Source of the DNA: Beijerinckiaceae bacterium
GTDB lineage: Bacteria > Pseudomonadota > Alphaproteobacteria > Rhizobiales > Beijerinckiaceae
Assembly (NCBI GenBank): GCA_027533425.1
Contig: JAPZUD010000006.1
Coordinates: forward strand, 372,001-436,000
Direction of reading: 5' to 3'
Length of the DNA stretch: 64,000 nt
Below the pieces are notes generated by a model that saw nothing but the letters and a program-made list of their open reading frames with translations, did not search any database and was not told the origin of the DNA. The translations under genes and the position numbers were made by a program. Below, one piece after another: positions 33,669-43,283 of this stretch (its first letter is position 1; the number at the start of each line of letters is the position of its first letter).

Positions 33669-34213
33669 TTCGGGGCAGCAGCGTAGATCTTCTCGCCGGA
33701 GAACGTGAAGTCGAGGCCCTTCTGCGGCAGATGGCAGGCATAGCAATTGTCGAGCTTGACCATGTTCAGCGTGCCGTCGGGTTTGAACGACGCATATTCC
33801 CAGTCGCCATTGTCCTTTTCGGGCGGGAAAAGGTTGGTTTCGCCCCAGCCTTTCTGCTTCTCCATGACGGCGACAGCCTTGACCCGCCCTGTCGGAACCA
33901 GTCGGCCCTGCGGGTTCCGGATCGGATTGCCACCAGCCTCGAGCGCGACATCATGATCCGCCATGACCAGCACAATGCCCTCGGGGAAAGGCTGGCCTGG
34001 CTTCACCTTGGCCAAGGCATCCTTGTTGACATACAGGAACCGAACCATCTTGCGATCGGGCTTGTCCACCATGTCATAACGCTGGAAGGTCGTCGCAAAG
34101 TCCTTCGGGAATGCAATACGGGTCGGCGTTGCATCCAGCGGAAAGCTCTGCCCGTGGACAATGCCAACCGCGAGAGCCCCGAACAGGCCAGCGAGTATGA
34201 AGCGACGAACCAT
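33665..34213 (-). CDS. Cytochrome P460-like periplasmic c-type cytochrome
   Basis: The 182-residue protein starts with a Sec signal peptide (MVRRFILAGLFGALAVGIVHG, cleavage near residue 21) and carries one heme-attachment motif CYACH near residue 158. The length, the EGIVLVMADHD strand and the single C-terminal CXXCH preceded by KLDN fit the cytochrome P460 family, whose members oxidise hydroxylamine or handle nitric oxide. Whether it carries the Lys-heme crosslink of true P460 cannot be told. GGAGG precedes the ATG at 34213. It is upstream of and coupled to the DUF167 gene. Confidence 0.8.
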   Translation of the reverse strand: MVRRFILAGLFGALAVGIVHGQSFPLDATPTRIAFPKDFATTFQRYDMVDKPDRKMVRFLYVNKDALAKVKPGQPFPEGIVLVMADHDVALEAGGNPIRNPQGRLVPTGRVKAVAVMEKQKGWGETNLFPPEKDNGDWEYASFKPDGTLNMVKLDNCYACHLPQKGLDFTFSGEKIYAAAPK

Positions 34214-34270
34214 GCCTACCTCCCCTTTTCCGGCAGGATGCGGCTGGCCCGTCGCGGGCGTCAAGAGGGC

Positions 34271-34555
34271 TCAGAGGCTTCGTGCGTAATAGTTGACGGT
34301 GACCTGGACGAACTGCAGGGCCAGAAGGAGGATGACCGGCGAGATGTCGATCGGGCCGAGATTGGGCAGGCGCCGGCGGATCGGCGCGAGCAGGGGCTCG
34401 GTGATCCGGTACAGGAATTCCCCGATGGCGGAGACGATCGGCTGGCGGGAATTGACGATGTTGAAATTGATCAGGAGCGTCAGGATCACATAGGCCAGCA
34501 GCAGAAAGGAATAGATCTCGATAATCGTGTTGAACAGCCAGAGAAGCGGGTTCAT
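34271..34555 (-). CDS. YggT-family membrane protein
   Basis: The 94-residue protein has two transmembrane helices separated by the conserved loop FLYRITEPLLAPIRRRLPNL (about 48-67) and a second helix PIDISPVILLLALQFVQ, the YggT signature. In other bacteria the family is linked to osmotic stress and, by gene context, to cell division. It lies 57 bp upstream of the P460-like gene on the same strand; YggT and DUF167 genes are often neighbours. Confidence 0.92.
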   Translation of the reverse strand: MNPLLWLFNTIIEIYSFLLLAYVILTLLINFNIVNSRQPIVSAIGEFLYRITEPLLAPIRRRLPNLGPIDISPVILLLALQFVQVTVNYYARSL

Positions 34556-34709
34556 GGGCACTCCGTTCGCATCAGTTGTCCCTCTCTTACAGGAGGCGCG
34601 CTTCGCCCTGCAAGACAGGCTTGGCGCAGCAGGGCCCTGCCGCTCCGGAATGCACCGCAAAAGAAGTTGACTTCATCCCGAGCATCGGTCATTCAGCCGC
34701 TTCCGGTCA

Positions 34710-34785
<76 letters not shown>

Positions 34786-34985
34786 GGGCCGACCGGCATG
34801 GCTGCAGAATGCTCCGATGGATCCGGCGCGCAGTCGGAATCGGCCGATCCAATGCATGTCTCCCGCTTTAGGCGTTGTTGACTGTGATCACGGGAAAGCC
34901 CGTCCAAACATCGCACGGGCCGGCCCGTTAAGTGGGTATTCGTCGATCTGCATCCATTCTGGCCGGAACAGACACGGGCTCTTCG

Positions 34986-37955
34986 ATGGATGCAGGCACC
35001 AGACCCTTTCCGGGATCATCGCGCAACGCGCCGAGGGAACGACTGACAGCATCCGGATTCCCGATGGATCCGGAAGAAACCTTCGATCGCCTGACGCGGC
35101 TGACCGCTGCCACGTTGGGCGTGCCGGTAAGCCTTTTCACGCTGGTCGAGGAGACGCGGCAGGTTTTCAAGAGCCAGTTCGGCCTCGCGGAACCCTGGGC
35201 CTCGGCGCGTGCCACTCCGCTCTCGCATTCCTTGTGCCAGCATGTCACGCGGTCCGGTCGCCATCTGGCGATCAGCGATCTCCGGACCGACGCGGTCTTC
35301 CGCGGCCATCCGGCGCTCGAGGCGCTGGGTGTAGTGGCGTATCTCGGCGTGCCGCTGCGCCTGGCCGATGGCACGGTCTTCGGTGCGTTTTGCGCAATCG
35401 ATCGCGAGCCACGCGACTGGACCGATGCACAACTCTTCCATCTTCAGGATTTCGCGCGGATCGCATCGGACGAGGTGACCTTGCGGGCCCAGATCGACCA
35501 ACTGGAGATCCTCCGGCGCGATCTTGATCTCAACAACCAGCGGTTCGAGCACACGATCGCGAACATCGCCCACGGGCTCTGCTTCTATGGGCCCGATGAG
35601 CGACTCGCTGTCGCCAACCGGCAATATGCAGAGCTTTACGGCCTCGAGCCCGAGGATATCCTCCCGGGCACCCCGCTGAGCACCATCTTCGCCCGGCGCC
35701 TCGAGCGCGGCACTGACCCGATGATGTCCCGCGAGGATTATCTGGAATGGCGGCGGGAGGCGATGAAGGCAGGAGGTCGCCCGCACCTGGTCCCCTTGCG
35801 GGACGGGCGGACCATCCGGATCTTCGTCAACCCCACCCCTGATGGCGGCTGGGTGGCGATCAATGAGGACATCACGCCCCAGCTGGAAATCGAACAGCAG
35901 ATCCGCGAGAAGGACTCGCAGTACAAACTGCTGGCCACCCATAGCGGCGATGTCATCATCCTGCGCGAGCGGGCCGGCAAGCGGCTCTACTGCTCGCCGG
36001 CCATTGAAACACTCGCCGGGTACACGGCCGAGGAGGCACTCTTCACGCCTGTGAATGAATGGGTCCATCCCGACGATCTGGACGCCGTGGCGAATGCCAT
36101 GGCGAGCCTCTCCGCCACAAATCCGAAGACAACCGTGGTCCATCGCTTCCGGCGCAAGAACGGTTCGTGGATGTGGGTCGAGGGAACGCTTGCCTTGGCC
36201 GAGGAGGCCGGCGACGAACCGCGAATTGTCTGCAATATCCGGGATGTCACACGCCGGAAACAGGCGGAAACCGAGTATCGGGACCTCTTCGAGCACAGCA
36301 TCATCGGCATCTACCGCATGGCACTGGATTACCGGCTGATCCATGCCAATCCCGCCCTTGTCACCATGGCGGGGTTCGAGACAGAGAAGGCCCTGCTCGA
36401 TGCCGGCCTGACGCGCTGGTACCGGGACCCGCAGCGGCAGGAAGAAAAGCTGGCCCTCCTGCGCGATCACGGCCTCGTCCGCGATTTCCAGAGCGAAGTC
36501 GCTGCGCCGCGTGACAAACGGCAGATGTGGGTCTCGGAAACCGCCTGGATTGTCACGGCGGAAGACGGGAGCCCGCTCTATATCGAGGGCATGGTGGCCG
36601 ACATTACCGAGAGCATCGCCTCGCAGGCACGGCTCCGGGAACTGGCCGAGATCGACCAGCTGACCGGGCTCGCCAACCGCGAGAGCCTCCGGGGCCATCT
36701 TGACCGCGCGATGCGGGCCGCCGAGTCCAGCGGTATCTACCCGGTTCTGGTCTATATCGATCTCGACCGGTTCAAGTCCGTCAATGACAGTTTCGGCCAT
36801 GCCGCCGGCGACGAGTTGCTCGCGCAGGTCGGGCGCCGGATCGAGGCCACGACGGGCACGCGCGGACTCGTGGCCCGGATGGGCGGTGATGAATTTGCCA
36901 TTCTCTGCACCGAGCCGGAAGCCATCGCCCAGCTGGACCAGCTCGCCATCCAGATCATCGGCGCGATCAACCAGGTCGTGCACCTCTCCGCCGGGCAGCG
37001 CGCCAGCGTAGGCGCCAGCATCGGAATTGCCGGCGGCCTGCCGGAAGATACCGAGATCGACCAGGTCAAGCGCCGTGCCGATCTGGCCATGTATCAGGCG
37101 AAACGTGATGGCCGGAATGCCTTCCGTCGCTACAGCCAGGCCCTTGAGGATCAGATCGAGGAGCGCCAGCAGATCGAACTGGGTCTGCGCGAGGCGATCC
37201 TGAATGATCATTTCGAGGTGTATTTCCAGCCGATCCTCGACCTGACCCGGCAGGGGCAGAGCGGGTTCGAGGCGTTGGTCCGCTGGCGACACCCGGACGG
37301 GACGATGATCTCGCCCGCCAGCTTCATTCCGATTGCCGAGGAAAACGGCCTGATCGTGCCGATCGGCGAATTCGTGATGCGCAAGGCGATGCAGACCGCC
37401 GCGACCTGGCCGGACCCCCTGCGCGTGGCGATCAATGCCTCGGTAATGCAGCTCCGGCACCCCGATTTCATGGGGACGCTGATGTCCGCCATGGCGAGGA
37501 CCGGGCTCGCCCCCGAACGCATCGAGATCGAAGTCACCGAATCGGCGCTGCTCGATGACAGCCCGACCACCCTCGCCGTACTCCAGAAACTGCAGATGCT
37601 CGGGGTCCGTGTCGCGCTGGATGATTTCGGGACGGGCTGGTCTTCGCTCTCTTACCTCAATCGTCACCGGTTCGACCGGATCAAGATCGACCGTTCCTTC
37701 GTGAAGGGCATTTCCGACCGCCGGAACGAGGCGATCATCCGGGCGATCACCGATCTCGGCAACCGGATCGGCATCGAAATCACCGCCGAAGGGGTCGAAA
37801 CAGCAGAACAGCTTTCGCTGCTGCGCCAGATGGGCTGCCATGAGGCCCAGGGCTTCCTGTATGGCAAGCCGATGCCCGCGGATCAGACCCTCGCCTTCGC
37901 GCAGGCGCGGCTCCGGGCGTCGCAAGGCCAGCGCTATCTTCTCGGTATTCGTTGA
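34986..37955 (+). CDS. GAF-PAS-GGDEF-EAL cyclic-di-GMP protein
   Basis: About 989 residues: an N-terminal GAF domain (about 20-165), three PAS/PAC repeats (about 180-560), a GGDEF domain (motif intact, MGGDEF near 633) and an EAL domain (FEALVRWRHP near 760, DDFGTGWSSLSYL near 879, AEGVET, QGFLYGKP). Both catalytic sites look complete, so it could make and break cyclic-di-GMP. The RxxD inhibitory site before GGDEF is absent. No transmembrane segment is seen, so it senses cytoplasmic signals. A GTG at 34932 is an alternative start; neither has a strong ribosome-binding site. Confidence 0.93.
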   Translation: MDAGTRPFPGSSRNAPRERLTASGFPMDPEETFDRLTRLTAATLGVPVSLFTLVEETRQVFKSQFGLAEPWASARATPLSHSLCQHVTRSGRHLAISDLRTDAVFRGHPALEALGVVAYLGVPLRLADGTVFGAFCAIDREPRDWTDAQLFHLQDFARIASDEVTLRAQIDQLEILRRDLDLNNQRFEHTIANIAHGLCFYGPDERLAVANRQYAELYGLEPEDILPGTPLSTIFARRLERGTDPMMSREDYLEWRREAMKAGGRPHLVPLRDGRTIRIFVNPTPDGGWVAINEDITPQLEIEQQIREKDSQYKLLATHSGDVIILRERAGKRLYCSPAIETLAGYTAEEALFTPVNEWVHPDDLDAVANAMASLSATNPKTTVVHRFRRKNGSWMWVEGTLALAEEAGDEPRIVCNIRDVTRRKQAETEYRDLFEHSIIGIYRMALDYRLIHANPALVTMAGFETEKALLDAGLTRWYRDPQRQEEKLALLRDHGLVRDFQSEVAAPRDKRQMWVSETAWIVTAEDGSPLYIEGMVADITESIASQARLRELAEIDQLTGLANRESLRGHLDRAMRAAESSGIYPVLVYIDLDRFKSVNDSFGHAAGDELLAQVGRRIEATTGTRGLVARMGGDEFAILCTEPEAIAQLDQLAIQIIGAINQVVHLSAGQRASVGASIGIAGGLPEDTEIDQVKRRADLAMYQAKRDGRNAFRRYSQALEDQIEERQQIELGLREAILNDHFEVYFQPILDLTRQGQSGFEALVRWRHPDGTMISPASFIPIAEENGLIVPIGEFVMRKAMQTAATWPDPLRVAINASVMQLRHPDFMGTLMSAMARTGLAPERIEIEVTESALLDDSPTTLAVLQKLQMLGVRVALDDFGTGWSSLSYLNRHRFDRIKIDRSFVKGISDRRNEAIIRAITDLGNRIGIEITAEGVETAEQLSLLRQMGCHEAQGFLYGKPMPADQTLAFAQARLRASQGQRYLLGIR

Positions 37956-37994
37956 ATTCCCGGGCGACGGACGCCCCTTCCCGGCATGGACCCC

Positions 37995-38429
37995 TCAGGA
38001 CCGGCCGGGCAGCTTCCGGCCGTAGAGTTCGAGCCGGTGCCGGACAATCTCGTAACCAAGCTCGCGTGCCAGCTCGGATTGCAGCTTCTCGATCCGCTCG
38101 GAATGGAACTCGATGACCTGCCCGGTCTCGATATCGATCAGATGGTCGTGATGGGCGACATCCGCGTTTTCGAACCGTGCCCGCCCGTCATCGAAAGCAT
38201 GCCGCTGGATCGCGCCTCTCTCCTCCAGCAGGCGCAAGGTCCGGTAGACCGTCGACAGCGACAGCGTCGGATCATGCGCGAAGGCGCGTCGATGCAGCTC
38301 GTTCGCATCCGGATGGTCATCCGCCTCGGCCAGCACCTGGAGAATGATCCGCCGCTGGTTGGTCATGCGGATGCCGGCCCGGCGCAAATCGGCCTGGTAG
38401 CGATCGAAGCGGGATTTCACATCGTCCAT
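37995..38429 (-). CDS. fur: Fur-family metalloregulator
   Basis: The 144-residue protein has the Fur winged helix ([20 protein letters not shown] and [17 protein letters not shown]) and the metal-binding dimerisation domain starting [17 protein letters not shown]. The C-terminal CxxC zinc pairs of Escherichia coli Fur are missing, as is usual for alphaproteobacterial Fur/Mur, some of which respond to manganese. It could therefore be an iron or a manganese regulator. It is convergent with the cyclic-di-GMP gene and divergent from the RND operon. Confidence 0.9.
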   Translation of the reverse strand: MDDVKSRFDRYQADLRRAGIRMTNQRRIILQVLAEADDHPDANELHRRAFAHDPTLSLSTVYRTLRLLEERGAIQRHAFDDGRARFENADVAHHDHLIDIETGQVIEFHSERIEKLQSELARELGYEIVRHRLELYGRKLPGRS

Positions 38430-38441
38430 CTGCGAAAACTA

Positions 38442-38456
38442 GCCTTGTTGCAAGGC
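38442..38456. promoter_or_regulatory. Perfect inverted repeat 12 bp upstream of fur
   Basis: GCCTTG (38442-38447) and CAAGGC (38451-38456) are separated by TTG. The site is between the fur start and the divergent RND operon. It is a candidate operator for autoregulation, but it does not match the classical Fur box. Confidence 0.35.
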
Positions 38457-38608
38457 AGGAGCAAGAAGCACCTGCCGGTCTGACCGGGGCTCCGCAACGG
38501 CTCCTGTCATCTTTCTGGCAGGATGGAGGCGATATTCACGGAAAGTGACTGGTTTTTCTTGTCCAGCAATGTACCTAGTTTCGCATTCAACTTTCGACGG
38601 AGTCGGCA

Positions 38609-39763
38609 ATGCGCCGTGTTCTGAATACCTGCCAGCGGTCGGCTTTCACCCTCGTCGTCGCTGCTGCCGCCACCCATGCCCTTGCCCAGGGCGCCCCGCC
38701 GGCACCACCGGTGCAGGTCTCGGCCCCGCTGGCGAAGAAAATCACGCTCTGGGATGAATATACCGGGCGTTTCGAGGCGCGCGAGCAGGTCGAGGTGCGT
38801 GCCCGCGTCTCCGGCTTCATCGAAAAGGTTCACTTCCGGGACGGGCAGGTGGTCAACAAGGGCGACCTCCTCTTCTCGATCGACCAGCGCCCCTTCCAGC
38901 TCAGTGTCGATGCCGCGCGCGCGGATGTCGAACGGGCGAAGGCTCAGGTCGCGCTGGCGGAGAACGAGGTCGAGCGCGCCGAAGGGCTGACGCGGAACCA
39001 GACGATCACGGCCCGTGATCTCGACCAGCGCAAGGCCAATCTGGCCAGCGCCCGGGCCTCGCAGCAGGCAGCGGAGGCCAATCTCAAACAGGCCGAGCTG
39101 AACCTCGAATGGACCGAGGTGCGCGCGCCGATCGGTGGCAGGATCTCGGACAAGCGCGTCGATGCCGGCAATCTCATCACCGGCGCGCAGGGCGGCGCCA
39201 CCTTGCTGACGAACATCATCAGCGTCGACCCGATCAACTTCGTCTTCGAAGCATCCGAGGCGGATTACCTGCGCTATTCTCGGCTCATGCAATCCGGTGA
39301 CCGGCCGTCGAGCCGGGAAAAGCCGTTGCCGGTCCGCGTCCGGCTGGCCGACGAGCCGGAATGGAAGCGCGAAGGCCAGATGGAATTCGTCGACAACCAG
39401 CTCAATGCCCGTTCGGGCACCATCCGCGGCCGGGCAATCTTCGCCAACAAGGACCAGTTCCTGACCGCGGGCACCTTCGGCCGCCTCCAGCTTTACAGCG
39501 GCGAGCTTGACGCCCTGCTGATCCCGGATGCCTCGATCGTCTCGGACCAGACGAGCAAACTGGTCTTTGTTGTCGGGGCTGACAACAAGGTCATGCCGAA
39601 ACCTGTGGTGCCGGGCCCGATCGTGGAAGGCCTGCGCGTCATCCGCAGCGGCCTTGCCGCCGGTGACCGCGTCATCATCAACGGCCTCGCCAATCCGATG
39701 GTCCGCCCGGGTGTTGCCGTGACGCCGCAGCCCGGCGAGATCAAGGCGCCGGCGCGCCCCTGA
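38609..39763 (+). CDS. RND efflux periplasmic adaptor (AcrA/MexA type)
   Basis: The 384-residue membrane fusion protein has a Sec signal peptide ending ALA (about residue 26) with no lipobox cysteine, then the barrel-sandwich entry WDEYTGRFEAREQVEVRARV, the lipoyl half FIEKVHFRDGQVVNKGDLLF, an alpha-helical hairpin (about 95-165), and RAPIGGRISDKRVDAGNLIT in the second lipoyl half. It connects the inner-membrane pump to an outer-membrane channel. GGAG precedes the ATG. The next gene, 60 bp on, is the matching pump. No TolC-type channel gene is in the window. Confidence 0.95.
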   Translation: MRRVLNTCQRSAFTLVVAAAATHALAQGAPPAPPVQVSAPLAKKITLWDEYTGRFEAREQVEVRARVSGFIEKVHFRDGQVVNKGDLLFSIDQRPFQLSVDAARADVERAKAQVALAENEVERAEGLTRNQTITARDLDQRKANLASARASQQAAEANLKQAELNLEWTEVRAPIGGRISDKRVDAGNLITGAQGGATLLTNIISVDPINFVFEASEADYLRYSRLMQSGDRPSSREKPLPVRVRLADEPEWKREGQMEFVDNQLNARSGTIRGRAIFANKDQFLTAGTFGRLQLYSGELDALLIPDASIVSDQTSKLVFVVGADNKVMPKPVVPGPIVEGLRVIRSGLAAGDRVIINGLANPMVRPGVAVTPQPGEIKAPARP

Positions 39764-39823
39764 ACCCGTTCGCGCGGCTCCGGCTGCGCGCTCCGTCCCT
39801 GATCCCCGTCCCGAGGCGACGCC

Positions 39824-42800
39824 ATGTTCCGGTTCTCGCATTTCTTCATCGACCGCCCGATCTTCGCGAGCGTGCTGTCGATCCTCATCACGATTGCCGG
39901 CCTGATCACGCAGCGGGCCCTGCCGATCTCCGAATATCCGGAAATCGCGCCGCCGACGGTCAACATCACGGCATCCTATCCCGGCGCCTCGGCCGAGATC
40001 ATTGCCTCCACCGTTGCCGCGCCGATCGAGCAGGAAGTCAACGGCGTCGACAACATGCTCTACATCTCCTCGCAATCGACGGGGGATGGCCGGGTTTCGA
40101 TCAATGTCGTGTTCAAGCCGGGCACCAATATCGACCAGGCGCAGGTTCTGGTGCAGAATCGCGTCTCCGGCGCGGAGGCCCGTTTGCCGGAGGAAGTCCG
40201 CCGCCAGGGCGTGCAGGTCCGGAAATCGTCGCCTGACCTCATGATGGTCATCCACATGACGTCGCCGGATGGCACGCGCGACCAGCAATATATCTCGAAT
40301 TACACGACGCTTTACGTGAAGGACGTGCTCGGGCGCGTCGACGGCGTCGGCAATATCAGCGTCTTCGGCGCCCGTGACTATTCGATGCGTGTCTGGCTCG
40401 ACCCGGCCCGCGTGGCCGCCCGCAACCTGACAGCCGGCGAGGTTGTCGCGGCCCTGCGCGCGGCAAACCTGCAGGTTGCTGCCGGTTCGATCAACCAGCC
40501 GCCCGCGAGTTCCGACGGCGCGTTCCAGCTTTCTGTCCAGACCCTCGGCCGGCTGACCGATGTCGAGGAATTCGCCAACATCATCATCCGGTCGGACACC
40601 AATGGCGTGGTCCGCGTGCGCGATGTCGCCCGGACGGAACTGGGCAGCCAAGATTATTCGATCAACGCCTATCTCAACAACAAGAACGCGGTGGCCATCG
40701 GTGTCTTCCAGCGTCCCGGCTCGAATGCGCTGACAACGTCCGAGGCACTGATCCGCGAGATGGCGCGGATGGCGGAGACCTTCCCGTCCGGCCTGAGCTA
40801 TTCCGTCGTCTACAACCCCACCGAATTCATCCAGGAATCGGTCAACGAGGTCATCAAGACGCTGATCGAGGCCACCCTTCTCGTCATTGTCGTGGTGGTC
40901 TTGTTCCTCCAGTCCTGGCGGGCCGCGATCATCCCGATCCTGGCCATCCCCGTCTCGCTGGTTGGCACCTTCCTGATCATGGCGATGGCCGGCATCTCGT
41001 TCAACACGCTGTCGCTGTTCGGGCTGGTCCTCGCGATCGGCATCGTGGTCGACGATGCGATCGTCGTGGTGGAAAATGTCGAACGCTACCTGCGCGAGGG
41101 GCTTTCGCCCAGCAAAGCAGCCCACAAGACGATGGACGAGGTCGGTGGCGCGCTGATCGCGATCTCGCTGGTCCTCTGCGCGGTCTTCATCCCGACCGCT
41201 TTCATCGAGGGGCTACAGGGCTCGTTCTACCGTCAGTTCGCGATCACGATTGCCGCCTCGACGGCCATTTCCGCCCTTGTCTCGCTGACGCTCTCGCCCG
41301 CCCTTTCCGCGGTGCTGCTGAAGCCGCATGATCCGCATCACACGGCGGGCGGCCGGCTGGGTGCGCCGATCCGCGCCTTCTTCAATGCATTCAACAAGGG
41401 CTTCGACTGGCTCTCGAACCGCTATGGCATGCTGACCTCGCGGATGATCCGCCTCTCGATGATGGTCCTCGTCGTCTATGGCGGCCTGATCGGGCTGACT
41501 GCCCATCAGATCCGCGTTGTCCCGACGGGCCTCATCCCGCAACTCGATCGCGGCTACCTCATCGTTGCCTTCCAGCTTCCGCCGGGCTCGACGCTCGAGC
41601 GCAGCGATGCCGTGATCCGCCGCGCCTCCGATATCCTGCTCTCGCGCCCGGGCGTGAAGAACGCCGTGGCCTTTGTCGGGCTGGACGGCGCCACCTTCAC
41701 CAACGCGCCGAATGGCGGAGTGGTCTTTGTCACGCTCTCCGATTTCAAGGATCGCGAGGCGCTCAAGCTCACCGGCAAGGACATCCTCAACGATCTCCGC
41801 CGCCAGATGTTCGCCATTCCCGAAGCCTTCTCGCTGGTGATCGAGCCGCCGGCCGTCCCCGGCATCGGGACAGGCGGAGGGCTCAAGGGCTATGTGCAGG
41901 ACAGGGGCGGCCGCGGCCTGCCGGCGCTTGAAGGGTCCGCCTGGATTGTTGCCGGCTCGGCCTCGCAGACCCCCGGCCTGACCCAGGCCTACACCTTGTT
42001 CTCAACCCGGACTCCGCAGATCTACGCCGATATCGACCGCACGAAGTCGGAAATGCTCGGCGTGCCGATCGGGCGGGTCTTTGAAGCGCTGTCCATCTAT
42101 ATGGGCTCTTCCTTCGTGAACGATTTCAACGTTCTCGGCCGCACCTACCGGGTCACGGCGCAGGCTGACAACCCCTACCGCCTTGACCTGCGGGACGTGG
42201 CCAATCTCAAGACGCGCAATGTCGACGGCGAGATGGTGCCGATCGGCTCCGTTGCGACGTTCTCCAACATCACCGGCGCCTATCGCGTGCCGCGCTACAA
42301 CCTCTATCCCGCCGCAGAGGTGCAGGTCTCACTGGCGCCGGGCTATTCCTCGGGGCAGGGCATTGCCGCCATCGAGAAGATCGCGCGCGAACGCCTGCCC
42401 TCGGGCTTCGGTTTCGAATGGACGGAAATCGCGCTGCAGGAAAAACTGGCCGGCAACACGACGATCATCGCCTTCGGTCTGGCCGTGATCTTCGTCTACC
42501 TGCTCCTGGCCGCACTCTACGAGAGCTGGCTCCTGCCGCTGGCCGTGCTGCTGATCGTGCCGATGTGCATCCTCGCTGCGATGATCGGCGTGCGAATCGC
42601 CGGCCTGGACCGGAACATCCTTGTCGATATCGGGCTGGTCGTGCTGGTCGGGCTGGCAGCAAAGAATGCGATCCTGATCGTCGAATTCGCCAAGCAGGCC
42701 GAGGATGAAGGCCGGTCCCGGATCGAGGGGGCCATCGAGGCCGCACGAACCCGCCTCCGCCCGATCCTGATGACCTCGCTCGCCTTCATTCTCGGTGTGC

Positions 42801-42997
42801 TGCCACTCGTCATCGCGCAGGGCGCCGGGGCGGAAATGCGCCAGTCCCTCGGGATCGCCGTGTTCTCCGGGATGATCGGGGTGACCTTCTTTGGCCTGAT
42901 CTTCACACCGGTCTTCTATGTCGTGTGCAGCTGGCTGATGTCCTTCTCGCGCAAGAAAAAGCCGGCTGCAGGGCCGGAACCGGCAGAGGCTGCCTGA
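39824..42997 (+). CDS. RND multidrug efflux permease (AcrB/HAE1 family)
   Basis: The 1057-residue trimeric proton antiporter starts with the family-typical FFIDRPIFASVLSILITIAG and has the paired proton-relay aspartates Asp410-Asp411 in GIVVDDAIVVVENVERYL, plus GVDNMLYISSQS in the porter domain and the second repeat ending near FGLIFTPVFYV. All twelve transmembrane segments appear to be present. Likely substrates are hydrophobic drugs, dyes or detergents, as for the family; the specific range is unknown. The short tail is rich in Lys, Pro and Glu. Confidence 0.96.
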   Translation: MFRFSHFFIDRPIFASVLSILITIAGLITQRALPISEYPEIAPPTVNITASYPGASAEIIASTVAAPIEQEVNGVDNMLYISSQSTGDGRVSINVVFKPGTNIDQAQVLVQNRVSGAEARLPEEVRRQGVQVRKSSPDLMMVIHMTSPDGTRDQQYISNYTTLYVKDVLGRVDGVGNISVFGARDYSMRVWLDPARVAARNLTAGEVVAALRAANLQVAAGSINQPPASSDGAFQLSVQTLGRLTDVEEFANIIIRSDTNGVVRVRDVARTELGSQDYSINAYLNNKNAVAIGVFQRPGSNALTTSEALIREMARMAETFPSGLSYSVVYNPTEFIQESVNEVIKTLIEATLLVIVVVVLFLQSWRAAIIPILAIPVSLVGTFLIMAMAGISFNTLSLFGLVLAIGIVVDDAIVVVENVERYLREGLSPSKAAHKTMDEVGGALIAISLVLCAVFIPTAFIEGLQGSFYRQFAITIAASTAISALVSLTLSPALSAVLLKPHDPHHTAGGRLGAPIRAFFNAFNKGFDWLSNRYGMLTSRMIRLSMMVLVVYGGLIGLTAHQIRVVPTGLIPQLDRGYLIVAFQLPPGSTLERSDAVIRRASDILLSRPGVKNAVAFVGLDGATFTNAPNGGVVFVTLSDFKDREALKLTGKDILNDLRRQMFAIPEAFSLVIEPPAVPGIGTGGGLKGYVQDRGGRGLPALEGSAWIVAGSASQTPGLTQAYTLFSTRTPQIYADIDRTKSEMLGVPIGRVFEALSIYMGSSFVNDFNVLGRTYRVTAQADNPYRLDLRDVANLKTRNVDGEMVPIGSVATFSNITGAYRVPRYNLYPAAEVQVSLAPGYSSGQGIAAIEKIARERLPSGFGFEWTEIALQEKLAGNTTIIAFGLAVIFVYLLLAALYESWLLPLAVLLIVPMCILAAMIGVRIAGLDRNILVDIGLVVLVGLAAKNAILIVEFAKQAEDEGRSRIEGAIEAARTRLRPILMTSLAFILGVLPLVIAQGAGAEMRQSLGIAVFSGMIGVTFFGLIFTPVFYVVCSWLMSFSRKKKPAAGPEPAEAA

Positions 42998-43003
42998 CAC
43001 ACG

Positions 43004-43028
43004 GCCGCCCCCCCGCACGGGGGGCGGC
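43004..43028 (+). terminator. GC-rich hairpin after the RND operon
   Basis: GCCGCCCCCC (43004-43013) pairs with GGGGGGCGGC (43019-43028) around CGCAC, beginning 7 bp past the permease stop. The stem is very stable but no T-run follows, so it may stabilise the mRNA end or assist Rho-dependent termination. Confidence 0.45.
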
Positions 43029-43128
43029 AAACACAGGCATCATACGCCCGCAACACGCCGGGTCTGGCAGAGAACGGAGCCAGCGGAAAAGCGTGATGAC
43101 TGAAAAAGGGGAAGTCCAGAAAGCGGGA

Positions 43129-43205
43129 TGGTAGCAGTGAGTGGGCTCGAACCACCGACCTTGGCATTATGAGTGCCACGCTCTAACCAGCTGAGCTACA
43201 CTGCC
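43129..43205 (-). tRNA. tRNA-Met (anticodon CAT), probably elongator
   Basis: The 77-nt minus-strand sequence folds as a cloverleaf: acceptor GGCAGTG with CACTGCT (a G-T pair at the end), D arm GCTC/GAGC, anticodon stem TGGCA/TGCCA with loop CTCATAA, T arm around GGTTCGAGCCC and an encoded CCA. The first acceptor pair is intact, which excludes the initiator. A tRNA-Ile whose CAT anticodon is modified to read ATA cannot be fully excluded from sequence. Confidence 0.92.
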
Positions 43206-43283
43206 ATCCCTGACGGCAAAGGGCGCCGCGCGAGAGCCACTCGCATAAGGGCCCGCGCCGCGCCGGTCAAGGGGCTATTGCAA

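Noticed and set aside
35016-37925. A 969-codon minus-strand open frame antisense to the GGDEF-EAL gene
   Set aside because: Shadow frame; the plus-strand protein has five recognisable domain types.
38507-41125. An 872-codon minus-strand open frame antisense to the RND adaptor and permease
   Set aside because: Shadow frame; both pump genes are certain.
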